A DNA stretch of 64,000 nucleotides from Monosporascus cannonballus (taxonomy: Eukaryota; Ascomycota; Sordariomycetes; Xylariales): positions 62,001-126,000 of the forward strand of contig QJNS01000226.1 of the NCBI GenBank assembly GCA_004154925.1. Direction: 5' to 3'. The position numbers and the translations under genes are program-made. Position 1 is the stretch's first letter. Every line of letters begins with the position of its first letter. This document shows positions 49,701 through 61,492 of this stretch, piece after piece. The notes below the pieces were generated by a model that was given only the letters and a program-made list of their open reading frames with translations, was not told the origin of the DNA and ran no database searches.

Positions 49701-52191
49701 GCCTATGCTGTCCAATGATGTGGTTCGGATCATGGTGACGTCTCTATTAGAGCTCTTTAATGCCTCTCTCGCAGTATTAGCCAGGACAGGAGATTCAGGG
49801 ACGGAGAGTAGTAGCATTAATACATTTAACGTAACATTCCTCCCATCATCCGCAGAATGAACACTCAACTTATTAGATATGTCAACTCTCTTAAGAGATG
49901 TGAGTGTCCTGCCTCTTTCCTTGCTGGCGGCATGACTGCTCCCGGTTCTACGCCTGTTTGTCCCAGCCAATAACAACCCCCGTCGTATCATCCTCTGGCT
50001 GTTCCGAGCTACGTAATTCACGCTACTTGCCGAGGCACCTCACCATAGTGAATCTACCTCATCTGGAAGCGAAAAGGGGGTGAGAAAACCAGTCTTCGGC
50101 GTCAAGTTTCACAGTTGAGCCATGAAGATACCCACTGCGGTAGGAACTCCGAGGAAGCACATGTTAGCCTAGAAAATGCGTCCGAGCTTACTAGGACGGC
50201 ATGGCTTTCCATGCAACAGATGTTATACCTAAGCAAGGCTCTCCGGTATGTTTCTCATCCAACAAGCTAGACACCATCCTTCGCAACGCAGCTCGACAAG
50301 GCGCAATGGGCTAAACAGGCTCTATTATCCTTACGGATACACCCTAATGTATCTGCATATGAGAAATCCCACATATTTCCGGCGACACCCGAACATCCCG
50401 GAGACTAAAAGCCATGAGTCAATGGTGTAATGGTCTGCCGGCCCTGCCATGCAGTGCCGTCAACCCGCCTATAAGACCTCGAACCGTTGAGGCCGGCTGC
50501 CGGGTTCTCATGGCGGCGATATTCATAAAGCACATAGGAACCACAGCTGCCCTGTAGTCTCGTTGAGGATTGGGAGAGATCCCTGCCTCGATCACTGGGT
50601 AGACGATCAGAATGTAACGTGTCCTGGGCGATGGAGACGGGAGAGAATCATTTACATTGTAGCAATTTGTAAGCCAAGGGACCCTAAAAGACACAACCGG
50701 CTTCCGATGGAACATCGGGGACCTGCATGGAAGACGCCGGCATGATAGGACTTACCTTTAACACCAGACGAACAACAGGATACCATCATTATTGGAGGGG
50801 TAACCATATTCGCCCCTTGCATGGGACGGGTGGCTAGTGAAATGACTCGAAGCTAATTCCATCCCTAGCACGAGAGCATATTAAAGTGGTGAACTATCTT
50901 CAGTTATAACAGCAATATAATTTTCTTAAGGGCTTCTCCCTGCGCGACATTGCCTCTGAGGCCCCATGCTAAGTACAATGATGAGCCCAACCCCGTCTCT
51001 ACCCAACACCAGCCGCTGGGTGCCCCTGCAAGCAAATATTTGAATATGGCACACGTCTTTGAATACACGAGGGGTGGTGGTCCACAGAAGGCCCGATGAC
51101 TGGCGTCGACTAGCTCACTAATACTTGTGTCTCAGTATTTCGAATATTGCTCTCTGGGAAGTCATGTACGGTCCGATTCTACAGGTAAAGACCCTAGACG
51201 GGATCTGAATAACGTGCCTGACGATTCAAGCAAAATCATCATCAACGCGTTTCTGACGGTCTTCTACTGCTGACGAGATTCAAGATACGCGTAACCAATA
51301 AGAGGCGAGACTGGCTGAAAGCGGTATTAAACCTGTGTTGCTCCCGTTTAGCAGGACGTCATGCTATTCCACCTAGCTACTGGCGACCGGGCAATGTGTG
51401 GTCTGCTGGAATCGCTGGAGTCCCACTTGGCTGGTTTGGAGGCGTTGGTGCCCTATTGACCATCGCCGTATCCGACGTATTGGGTATGGGTATGTAACGG
51501 TGGTGAAGAACTGCCACGTAAGGGATCAATAAAGGAACAACAGGGAGCTCATGACAACCCGCCAATTGTTGATGCAGGTCCTATGATGTGATAGAAGTCG
51601 ACGCTTTTAACGGAAGAAATGCGTACTGCCACCAGCAAAGAAGTAGTCTAACATAGTGTGGTTGAGGTCATCGCACCCATAAGAGCTGTGCTGTGTACGC
51701 GCAGAAAGCGCCTGTGAAGATGACTGGCCTAATCACACTGCAGTCGTCTGTGGGTATATATGTGAGTTCATAGAGGCCAGTGGCAAGGATAGCTTCGGAA
51801 GCTGATTGTCGTATCACCGAAAATCACGGTGTTAACGAGATCCGCGGACATGTGCTTTGGTACAGAATGGGGGGTTTGTATCTCCGCTAGCGGAGCCAGG
51901 AGGATGATGTTCGGATTTGGGTTTTCGACCGATGGCGGGTGGAAAAGCTGTATCAGACCCTTCAGTTCGTCCTGTTTATCGACAACCGAACCGAGAATGG
52001 CGTGGGAATCTTTCCCGAGCTCCTCGCAAAAACGGCGGCACTACCAGGGAGCAAACGACTATAGGCGTGCATGTGACAATTGGATGCAAGAAATATCCGT
52101 TTCAACCATTGCTAATGCCCCGTAATGCGGCACCTCTCACGCCCCGGATATTTTAGACAAAGCGGAAGGCTACTGATCGAGTTCTCGACCA
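46782..52191. other. 5.4-kb stretch with no recognisable gene
   Basis: Base composition is near balanced and RIP-like bias is absent, yet there is no frame I can assign. The first several hundred bases are presumably the promoter of the lyase gene. A pyrimidine-rich tract (CTCTCTCTATCTCTCTC and flanks) lies at about 47,788-47,837. The two longest frames, - strand 48,527-48,985 (152 codons) and 49,620-50,021 (133 codons), both open with GTG rather than ATG and resemble no family I know; the first contains a proline-rich patch in an alternative frame. The length distribution of frames looks random. The stretch may be old decayed sequence, a non-coding RNA region or a very divergent gene. Confidence 0.55.
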
Positions 52192-53888
52192 TTAGTCCCA
52201 GTACCTAATGATGCCGTCCATACCGGCGGCGGCAACCTTGCTAGTCTCCTGGGGATGCCACTGTACGCAAGTGATAGCTTGATCGCCGGCCTGCAGTTTA
52301 TGGTACATCTTGCACGTCTTCCAGTCCCAGAAGCAGACGAAGCCCTGGGAATCACCACTGGCCAAGAATTGTCCGTCTGGGCTGCATGCAACATCGATGG
52401 CAGTGCCGGCGTTGTTGTGGCCTCGGTAGCTCTTCTTCCGGTTCTGGCGGAACTTGTCGGTGGCGCCGTAGACAACGATCTGGTTATCGGAGCTCTGGTA
52501 TGCAACATACTTGCCCGAGGGGTGTAGCGAGGAACGAGTCATGGGGTACATGTAAGGCTCGGCGATATATTTGATGGGGACGGGGATCTGGTAGTCCCAG
52601 ACTCTAAGGGACTTATCGTCCGACGTGGTCATGAACCGGCGGTTTTCATCAACAAATGTGATGGTATTGATCGCTGGTATATGTTAGCGACCTGTGCGAA
52701 ACAGGTAAAGGAATTTGGGATACGGAAGGGGAAAAGGGGGGTGGGGGGGGAAGAAAGGCATAACCTACCATTCAGGTGATGATCGTATTCTTGGACTGGA
52801 GATGAAGAAGGCGCACGGGTGTCATATTGGACAATTTTCTTGTCGGACATGCCAGCCAGGAACTCATGAGAGTACTCGGGGTTCGGGTTGAATTTTATGA
52901 CATGCGGAGTCTTGCCGGTTGTGAATTTGGTGATGCAGGTGCCCGTCTCGGTATCCCAGAGCTTCATCATGCGGTCATAGGAGGCTGACAGGAATTGCGT
53001 GCCGGCGTTGTTGAAGCTGGCGTCTGAGACAGCCTTGGAATGACCCGAATAGCTTCGCAATAGCTCCCTCTGGTGGTAGACATCCCATATCTTGACGGTG
53101 GTGTCGGCGCCTGCGGACAGGAGCAGGTGACCAGAGTTGGGGAAGAAGCGTAGAGCAGTGACGGCCTTGCCGCCGTGATTTTTCCACGTATGGATCAGCT
53201 TCTTCGGGATATAGTTGGTGATACTGCCGACTTCCTTGCGCAGATCGATGTCGAGATCTTGCGGTACGTGCATATATGTGCGGCCCTGGTAATCGTACTG
53301 CTGCTCGCCGTGGAAAGTCGTTGTCTCGTCGCCCATTTGCTCAACCTCTTTCCTCCTTGCCAGGGCGGGCGCAGGAGCCGAGACGACGGTGCCACTGGCG
53401 ACAACGTCATTCTCGTCCCCGTCTTCGTAGACGTATTCGTATTCCTCGTCAGACGCGAGCTCTTCCGGCCGAACTTCCTCGTACTCTTCGCGCTTGTATT
53501 TTGCCCAGGGGCCGATATATGCGCCATCTCCATCAGCGATCGTGGCATCGCCTTTACTTTCACGCGAAGCCCTAAGAGCTTTTGCCTCTTCCTTGATTGT
53601 TGCCGCCGATTGGTACTCTCTGTCAGGTCCCCCTCTCCGCTCGATGGCTCGAAGTTTGTTGCGAAATGTATGCTCGCTAATATACGTCTCTTCGGCGCTC
53701 CCCGTCGGGACGTTCTTGCGCTTCAGTGAGTTCGCCTCGTCCTTGAATGGATTTCGAGGACCAAATTTGGGACGGCCAAGTTCCTCGCCCGAATACGGAA
53801 CCACGGCGTGGGTGGGACCAGCTTCTTCTCGCACGATTAGCGCATCTTGAGGCGCCATGTTGGCCGGGTATTGCGTGAAGTCGGCCAT
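52192..53888 (-). CDS. PRP17: Pre-mRNA splicing factor PRP17/CDC40, WD40 protein
   Basis: Nuclear spliceosome component acting at the second catalytic step of splicing. The protein has 533 residues in two exons, 53,888-52,769 and 52,673-52,192. The 95-nt intron (GTAGGT, CTAAC, CAG) interrupts a codon after its first base. Residues 1 to about 230 are charged and low-complexity, with the acidic stretch ELASDEEYEYVYEDGDEND. From about 240 to the end are WD40 repeats: AGADTTVKIWDVY, SASYDRMMKLWDTETG, TTSDDKSLRVWDYQ, GDSQGFVCFWDWKTCK, and a final AAGMDGIIRYWD that stops directly after the WD. Length and the C-terminal WD stop are typical of the family. The ATG gives MADFTQYPANMAPQDALIV; a second ATG ten codons on is possible but less likely. 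Conserved essential function, unlikely to be linked to its neighbours. Confidence 0.95.
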
Positions 53889-55125
53889 TTTGTCTATGCG
53901 GTAGTGTACTAGGCGGATACAGGTTATTGGAGGAGGAAGGTTGTAGGTATAGGGACGCTTTTTAAATGCAAGACCGCGACTTGATTCTGTAGTGCAGCCA
54001 GTAGGGAGAAAGAACCAAATGCGCGCGCAATCCGGTAGCCAAGCTCCAGACCTACATGCGCTAGCTACAACCTTGGGAAGCGTTATCCGCCCACTTACTA
54101 CCTAGTAGGTACCTAGGTATGTGTGTATAGCTGCTGACTAGGTACTAGTATCCAGAGATATACTCTGAGATGCTACTACAGACATATCTAACCTCCCTAC
54201 CTTAAACATTAGGTGATGAGTCTATATTACATAGACACCGACTTCCCGAGATCAGAGTTCATACACCAATTTGTCCCATTATATTGCCTCTGATGGTTGA
54301 CACAAATATTCGCGTGCTTTCAAGTAACCGTCTAACGGCTCCTTGAATAATAACTTATTAATTTTAACATATAGTATGTACGGAAAACCCCTGGTTGTTG
54401 TTAATTATTCTCTTTATGTGCATATCATACACCTGATACTTTATATACTTTCCTTTCATATAAGAATATTTCGCAAGTCCCTAGATCGTTTGGGACAGCG
54501 CGACCTTTTCGTGTCGACTACCGGCGCCTGAGGCCTTTTACTATTCTAGCAAATGATATAAGCTACCATTCAATATCTAGAGTTAAGTCGGCATCTTGGA
54601 GTCCAAAATCACTGCGTAAAACCCGCCTCCCCTCTTGCCCGTACGTCTACCTTCGATTGGGATGGATCCATAGAGCAACACGAAGCTGTTCATGCTTGGG
54701 GTATTATTCGGAATCTCGTTACTTGCGTCTCTCCGTTTAACTACGTCAGAACCCTCCAAGGAGCACATGCAGACCTGCACCATCAGCTGCGCACAGACCT
54801 TCCAACTCCCCTATATGCCCTTGCCCGATCCTTCCTCGCTAACCTCGACAAAATTACACCGTACGACCGCCGACTCTTTTGGGTTTTCGACTTTGATGAA
54901 CCATGGTGAAGGCCCCGGCATTGCTGTCCTGTCCTGTGCTATCCTGTCAAGACACTTTCACCCTTCCCCTCACAGAGCGACTCAGGAATTACCCCTCTCG
55001 GACCTGAGCTTCGTTGAGCCTCCACTACGGTCCTACTTCGCCAGCCTCGCTTCCATCGGAACTAGCCGGCCGTTCAACCGAGCCGAGTAAGGCCAGCTTC
55101 CCTCCGGCTGCTACGCTGCTGCTGC
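53889..55125. other. Intergenic region between PRP17 and ERV14
   Basis: Contains the PRP17 promoter on the left and the ERV14 3' flank on the right. At 54,095-54,150 is a cluster of overlapping short palindromes of the TAGGTACCTA type (CTAGTAGGTACCTAGGTA, then GACTAGGTACTAGTA). From about 54,340 to 54,480 the DNA is AT-rich. A + strand frame at 54,692-55,090 (132 codons, hydrophobic start MLGVLFGISLLASL) has no recognisable similarity and runs up to the ERV14 3' end, so I do not call it a gene. Confidence 0.5.
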
Positions 55126-55877
55126 TTACTTGGTCTCGTCCCGGATGAGAGCGACGATCATGCTGTACAGGTAGAAGAAGAACATGACGAGATGAAAGCC
55201 GAGCTTGATGAATGACTCCTATAACATTGGTTAGTCGAAACCCGAAATTCAAGGTACGTCCATCTTCGGCTCGCACCTTCTTATGAACATTCAGCTTCCT
55301 GAATATCTCGGTGGCGTCGAGGAGATGTGTGTTTTCAACAATTCTAAGAGGGGACTATGTTAGCTCGGCATATGGCAAGACCAGCAGTCAAACGTCGTCT
55401 GCATTATCTTCCTGGGGCCGGCTAACGTACTTCTTAACATTCCAAACCAGTAGAGGCAGGTTGAGAACCAATGCCAGCCAGTATCCGTTGATCAGGAACA
55501 AGAATGTCAGGAAGCCGTGCACGGCTGCCTCCGGGATGATGTAGGTGTTGAGTCGGTTGCAGAGATCGATAGGGTTGATGTAGTCACTGTGTGAGACCGA
55601 GATGCGTCAGCTCCAGTTCTAGCATCTAGTTGGAAGGTGCCCAATATCCACGGGCATGGGTTGTCCGGAAACGATGACGTAAATTGCGAGTAGAATGGGG
55701 AGACAGATTGCGGAGTCCTCGCATATTCGACGAAACTTCCCAATAAAGGATATGACAACCGGCAAGGGAAACAAACCATTCTAAATCACTATACATGATG
55801 GTGAAGAAGACTTGGAGGAACAGGTTGACGGCATTTATAAGCACGGCAAAGAGGTATAGCCACGCCTCGCCCGACAT
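55126..55877 (-). CDS. ERV14: Cornichon-family ER cargo receptor (Erv14)
   Basis: COPII cargo receptor of the ER membrane that carries selected transmembrane proteins to the Golgi. It has 138 residues, the same length as yeast Erv14, in four exons: 55,877-55,777, 55,586-55,431, 55,343-55,277 and 55,218-55,126. The introns of 190, 87 and 58 nt all have GT-AG ends; the last has the unusual donor GTGCGA. Joined exons keep frame. The protein starts [20 protein letters not shown] (first membrane segment) and continues with the family signature [13 protein letters not shown]. It then shows [20 protein letters not shown] (second segment), [16 protein letters not shown] and [20 protein letters not shown] (third segment). 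It ends IRDETK. The conserved LDATEIFR block is the region implicated in COPII/cargo contact in the family. Confidence 0.96.
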
Positions 55878-57236
55878 CTTGACTGTCCTGGCTGGGTTCG
55901 CCCCGGCGTCTCTTAGGAGCTCGGTCGGATGGGCGGTTCGATTGAATTGAGCAAATAAGGCTCAAGACGATAGGTGGGAGTCACTTCAGGATAGACGATA
56001 GGCAAGAGTACGGGCGTAGCCAAAGTGATAGCGGTGGTCGGACGACACGGGTTTGAGCGTTCACTGTTTCCGTCCTTGTTGTGATGACGGAATAGCCGGA
56101 TTGACCTTGTCAGGTTGAAGACAAGTAATCCCCAGAATACTGTATACTTAGCAGCTCTCGGCTTGATGGATCTAAAAGACGACCGCTGTAGTCCAGAGAT
56201 TTGGCTGGGTGATGATAAAAGCCGTCGCAGGATTCCGATTGATTAACGATTAGGTATAAACAAGGGTTTGTAATTGTCGTCTGTCGAGTCGTGCGGTGCG
56301 TTATCGCCCTCGAGAGAGCAGAAAAAAACCTAACTCTGGACTAGCTTGCCTACCTACCTAACTTGGCCGGGACCTATGGTGGTGGGAGTGAGTGGGCGGC
56401 AGTGGGCGGCGGTAGTAGCGGAGGTTGGTTGGTCTTCGTGGAGAAATGTTAGTGACTGCGATTTGTGCGCGAGAATGATGAAAGCGGCTCAGGCGCAAAA
56501 AGCCCAGAGCAAGCGTTTTAAACTGCTTAAGGTACCTTTAGCTCCACAGTTGTCGGGTGCATGTACCGATTTGCATGTGAGCCAAAGGGGAGGTACCTCG
56601 AGTCGTTCTCCAGATAAGCCCGATAAGCCTCGGTCTCCACCCGACTGGCCTTGGGGGGTACTTCGGTCTTTAGCGTGCACAAAAGTACAGCAAGCACCTC
56701 GGGTCGCAATTCTGGATGCTCCAAGCTCGCCACGGTGGAAAGAGGGACCCACAGTCTGTGAAGGCTCTGGCCGGCGCGAAGGCCCCGATTCCGGGAGGGG
56801 TACCTACCTACCGTCAGGGCCCCTGAGAATCGAGGCGGCATTTTTGAGGAGCCACAATTCAAAAGGTTGAGTGTAGCCCCAGTTCTAAGGGAGCTTGGAG
56901 ACAATCCAACAAGTACACATGTAAATCAATATCACGGGTCTTTGATACGCCGACGGGGATGCGCGCTGCTATTCTTATCCGCGTGCTAACATCAGGAATT
57001 CCTCGGGTTGTAGACTGGCCTGGCTGGCATTCCCCGTTGCACTTGCTTGTGGTAGTATCCATTACTTTGCCCCCCCTGGATCCCATAACATAAACTATCT
57101 CAAGGGCGGCTGAAGCGAGTCGTGTCTACGATCACCTGAGTGCATTTGCAAATGCTTCTACCTATCTCCAGGTAGCGTCTTGAGGCCCGAACCAGACCTA
57201 GCTTCTTCTATAATCTACCTCTGGGGATTGCTGCTC
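55878..57236. other. Intergenic region between ERV14 and MAP1
   Basis: Holds the ERV14 promoter (left) and the MAP1 3' flank (right). A + strand frame at 56,346-56,870 (174 codons) has low-complexity, proline- and arginine-rich content without family resemblance and overlaps an equally long - strand frame, so neither is called. Several CCTACCTACCTA-type tracts occur (56,347-56,360 and 56,802-56,812). Confidence 0.5.
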
Positions 57237-58670
57237 TTAGCCTATGGCCCCGTTTATTCCGTTTTCGACTGTCGGCATAGGCACGGGTCCGCCAGGCGAA
57301 GTAGGCGTCCGCGCAGTCAATACCTCCACGCCAGTCTCCGTCACGAGGTAGGTATGCTCTGCACGTCGTCAGTATTTATTGGATATATGATCGAACCCGG
57401 GCCAAGAAGACCACAGAAGGACTTACCAAACTGGGCGGTCCTCTTGCCGTCGATCGTCGTACTCGTCCAATTGTCCGGCCAGGTGACATCGCGGTACTTG
57501 CCCAGCGCAATCATAGGCTCGATCGTGAAGGTCATGCCCGGTTTACATTCCCCTACCGCCTTATTCTTGGCGTAGTGCGGCACGTTCGGCGGACAGTGGA
57601 ATAAGGTGTTCACGCCATGGCCACAATACGTCCGGATGACGCTGCAATTCCTCGATTTGGCATGCTTCTCTATCGCATTACCGAAGTCTCGTATCAGCGC
57701 CCCCGGCTTGATGAGCTTAGCCGCCTCGTCCAAGCATTCTCGAGCTGTCTCGACCACCCTGACCGAGTCGGGGTCCGCCTTCGCCTTGTCTCCCACATAA
57801 TACGTCTCGTTCAAATCCGCATGGTAACCTTCATGGTATAGGGAGACGTCTAGGTTGATGATGTCACCGTCAACCAGTGCGCGCTGGTCCGGGATACCGT
57901 GGCAGATGACTTCGTTTACCGAGGTACAGAAGGATTTGGGGAAGAAGTTGTAGTTGAGGGGCGAAGGATACGACTTCGATCGTTGTCAGCAACTAACCCT
58001 GTAGTCTTATCGCCACATGGACAGCAAGGGGAAAGGACTAGCCCACCTTTCGTTCTATACAAGCCTTGTGGCATATCTCATCTAGGTAGTCGGTGGTTAC
58101 GCCCGGCCTGATCTCGGCTGCCACGATGTCTAAAACTTCTCTCCCCAACCTGCACACCTTCCGCATGGCATCCTGCCCCTTGGCGTCTAGCAGATCAAAC
58201 TTGTTCCTATTGATGAATCGCTCGCTCTTAGGGATTCCACTCTCGGCATAGTCGGGATACGGTATCGACTTTGGAACGGTACGCCTCTCGGATAATGGAT
58301 ACACTGGCCGTAGGGGACCGGTAAAAGAGAAGGTGGAGAAGGGGTTGTATAAACCGGTTGCTGGATCAGGTTTAGACACGACCTTCGGAGTTATGATGCT
58401 ATGAAGGATACCATTCTGAGTCTTGCCTTGGGCGGTCCTGTGCATAGCCTTGTGTTCACCCTAGAGTGCAAACCTCGTCAGAGCTGCAAACCCACGATCA
58501 GCGAGACGGGGGCGAAGACGAGGCATACGAACCCAATTCTTCTTGAAGCAGCCTTGAGAGCAGAAATAGCTGTCGTTGATGCCCAATTTCAAGCATGTTG
58601 GACATTGCAAATCAGCGTCCTTCTCACATCCTATTCCCAGGCATTTCTTTTTCGCCAGAGGTTCAGTCAT
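57237..58670 (-). CDS. MAP1: Methionine aminopeptidase type I with N-terminal zinc finger
   Basis: Cytosolic, ribosome-associated metalloenzyme that removes the initiator methionine from new proteins. It has 406 residues in four exons: 58,670-58,533, 58,460-58,047, 57,973-57,427 and 57,358-57,237. The introns are 72, 73 and 68 nt. The N-terminus has the eukaryotic Map1 zinc finger ([17 protein letters not shown], then [17 protein letters not shown]), completed only after exons 1 and 2 are joined. The catalytic domain starts near residue 130. The expected dinuclear metal ligands are visible: two Asp in [18 protein letters not shown], His in [18 protein letters not shown], Glu in TFTIEPM and Glu in [12 protein letters not shown], the last formed across the final intron. 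Stop TAA at 57,237. Length is close to yeast Map1. All features point to a functional enzyme. Confidence 0.96.
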
Positions 58671-59753
58671 GATCGCAGTATCTTCCCGGGGCGGGGGACA
58701 AGAAGCCGAAGAAACAGAATCGTAAACCGAGAAGTTAATAGTAAATAATAGTGTTACAAGCCCACGATAAACGAGATTGAGTACTCTTCGGCGCGATATG
58801 TATGCGATTGGGAGACGATGCCACCCGGGTTTACGAGACGGGTCGGATTTTATAAGTAATTGTGTCTATTGAAAGGTGCGAGGCGCATTCCCTTAACAGT
58901 TCCAAAATTCGGAAGTCCACGATCGTTCTCGTTGGTTGGCTCGCCCCAAGGACCCCACGTTTGTTAGTGGCGTATCGCCATCCACTTATTGTGTATGTAT
59001 GCAAAAGTACCTCTCGGAAAGTTCGTACGAGGCCCATTCGCTCTATTTAAAGGGGTATATTTTGGTACACCTACGTAGGTGCACGGTTGTAGAGTTCTGC
59101 AGATGTTTATATATGTTTGCATATGCGCATCATAGGCGCACCTGTATGTATAATATGCATTAAGCCGAGCATTGGAAGGAGGTACCTGCAGATATGAGTA
59201 TGGATGATGTTGGAAGGATTTCCCTATGTGGCTGGCTACCTGCCTAACCAACACCTCGCGCTTAAATTGCGCATGGAAGAGTCAATAGAGCTCACGATCC
59301 ACCAATGACCGTTTTGCTGCGTGAGCGTAACAATTTACTTTGACATCAGCTGTGCTAATGGCCCCAAAAATGTTGGTGATTGCCCAAGGCAAGGGATAAT
59401 TCATATCATAGAAGTTGAGTGCTTCGCCTCCATGCTGGTGACTGCCCCTGCCTACAAGCAGTAACATGAACCCCGAAGAAGCTGCTGTGGCCGAGCAAGT
59501 ACCTACCTACGTAGGCAGCATGTACCTAACTAGGTACCCAGCTAGAAGCACAATACCCAGTACATGGGTAGTTACACCTACTTGCTGATATGTATTAAAA
59601 GGGGAGGTTTCCCCGACCTTTCAGTAAGCACACTGTTAGGGAATGTGATCGGTACGGCACACCTTCCCCTGTCAAGGTCGATTCAACGCTGGCCTTACTC
59701 GGGGCTTTGGAATAACTCCGCTGGTCTTCCCTTCCCTCAAGAACTACAGCTAC
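58671..59753. promoter_or_regulatory. Shared divergent promoter region of MAP1 and BNA4
   Basis: About 1.1 kb separates the start codons of two divergently oriented genes. Short palindromic tracts of TACCTACGTAGG and TAACTAGGTACCC type occur at 59,070-59,084 and 59,503-59,540. No coding frame of note was found. The 5' untranslated regions are not defined by the sequence alone. Confidence 0.5.
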
Positions 59754-61492
59754 ATGGCTATCATCACTGTCTCGAGGCAGAAATACGTCGTAGTCGGCGC
59801 AGGTCCCGTGGGATCCTTGGCTGCACTGTACGCCGCAAAGCGCGGCCACGATGTCGAGATATATGAGCTCCGTGATGGTGAGTCTTAACATTCACCTAGA
59901 GATACCAGCGTATCTTATGCTTTCATATCGCTATTGATAATAGTCTTGCCGGTTTGATAGTCTGTAGCATGCGAAGCTGAATGAATCTAGATCTTCGGGA
60001 CCCGTCCACTACACCCCTGAACTTTACAAAGTCTATCAATCTTGCGCTCTCGGAACGAGGAATCAATGCTATGCGTCATGCGGACCACCCTGATCTCCTT
60101 GGTCACGTCTTCTCGGCGACGATCCCCATGCGAGGCCGGATGATTCATGGTAGGCGTCCCGCTGGAGAGCTGTACGAAGAGCCCCAAGACTACGACGTCC
60201 ATGGCCGGGTAAGGCTTCCCAAAAGCACTCCGGTGTTCTCCTGCTGTATTGACAGCTAGGACAGACGATATTTGCGGTTGACCGAGCTGGCCTTAACAGG
60301 CGGCTCTTGGATATCCTCGAAGCCATGCCTAACGTCAGGTTTTTCTTTAACCACAAGCTTACTGGCGCTGATTTTAAGCGATGCAAGGCGTGGTTCGAAG
60401 TCCGCAGATCCAGTGACTCCACGGATCGCCCAAGAGAAATCGAGGTCAGCTTTGACTTCATGCTGGGAGCTGACGGGGCCCACTCAGCTGTTCGATACCA
60501 CCTCATGAAATTCACGAGAATGGACTATCAGCAGGAATACATCGACACATTGTGGTGTGAGTTTCAGATCAAGCCAACCGAGAAATCCCGGTACTCGGGA
60601 ATCGATTCTCGTTTTCGCATCTCCCCTAATCACCTCCATATCTGGCCTGGGAAGCAATTCATGTTTATCGCCATCCCCAGCGAGGTAGGCTTTATCGTTC
60701 GTTTCCAAGGTATCGTTACTTACATAGTCTTAGGATGGCTCATTCACCTGCACACTTTTCCTACCGGGTGCTGAGTACGCGTATCTTGAGGCAGATACGT
60801 CAAAGCTCCCATCATTCTTCGACCATCACTTTCCAGGCGTTACGTCGCTTATACCACCGACTGACCTGATCACCTCCTTCGAAACTAACCCACACCTTCC
60901 TCTTATTAGCATCAAATGCAGACCTTATCATTTCTCCAGCTCCGTGGTCATTCTCGGCGACGCGGCGCATGCCATGGTCCCCTTCTATGGCCAGGGCATG
61001 AACGCCGGGCTAGAAGATGTTCGGATCTTGTTCTCCATCCTTGATAAGCACTCCAACGCCGAGAGTAACAATCCAGGGGATCCTACATCATTCGATGCCG
61101 CTATCCAGAGAGGCCTGGCTCTCGCTGAGTATTCGGCGCTCCGCGTCCCTGATGCTCACGCCATCAATGATCTTGCCTTGCAGAATTATGTCGAGATGCG
61201 CGCGTCGGTGCTGTCTCCGACTTATAGACTTCGTAAGCTCCTGGAGGAATTCATGTCCGTGCACGTACCTACCCTAGGGTGGCATACGAAATACTCCAGG
61301 GTCAGCTTCGGAAACGAGCGATACTCCGAGGTCGTTACAAAGAGTGATCGCCAAGGCAAGATTCTGCTACGCGGTCTTGGTGGACTCATGACCTTGTTTT
61401 GCATCGGGGCCTATGGGCTCTACTTCAGGCAACAGCGGTCTCGTCCGCCTGTCTCTATTTTCCGATCCGTCATCCGGGCAATCACCGGGTAG
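59754..61492 (+). CDS. BNA4: Kynurenine 3-monooxygenase
   Basis: FAD-dependent aromatic hydroxylase of the mitochondrial outer membrane. It converts L-kynurenine to 3-hydroxykynurenine with NADPH and oxygen, in the tryptophan-to-NAD (kynurenine) pathway. It has 506 residues in four exons: 59,754-59,877, 59,991-60,208, 60,265-60,684 and 60,734-61,492. The introns of 113, 56 and 49 nt are all GT-AG and the joins keep frame. The FAD-binding GxGxxG is in [19 protein letters not shown] near the N-terminus, closed by EIYELRDD across intron 1. [14 protein letters not shown] is the family's substrate-site segment. [10 protein letters not shown] and the second FAD motif [20 protein letters not shown] are present, with GLEDV following. 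A hydrophobic helix near the C-terminus ([17 protein letters not shown]) fits the known membrane anchor of fungal and animal enzymes. No damage is seen. Confidence 0.95.

Noticed and set aside
49620..50021. 133-codon - strand frame as a gene
   Set aside because: It also starts with GTG, with no motif or neighbour supporting it.
53175..53729. 184-codon + strand frame
   Set aside because: Opposite-strand shadow of the PRP17 N-terminal half.
56346..56870. 174-codon + strand frame between ERV14 and MAP1
   Set aside because: Low-complexity, no similarity, and equally long frames exist on the other strand; it lies where promoter and 3' flank are expected.
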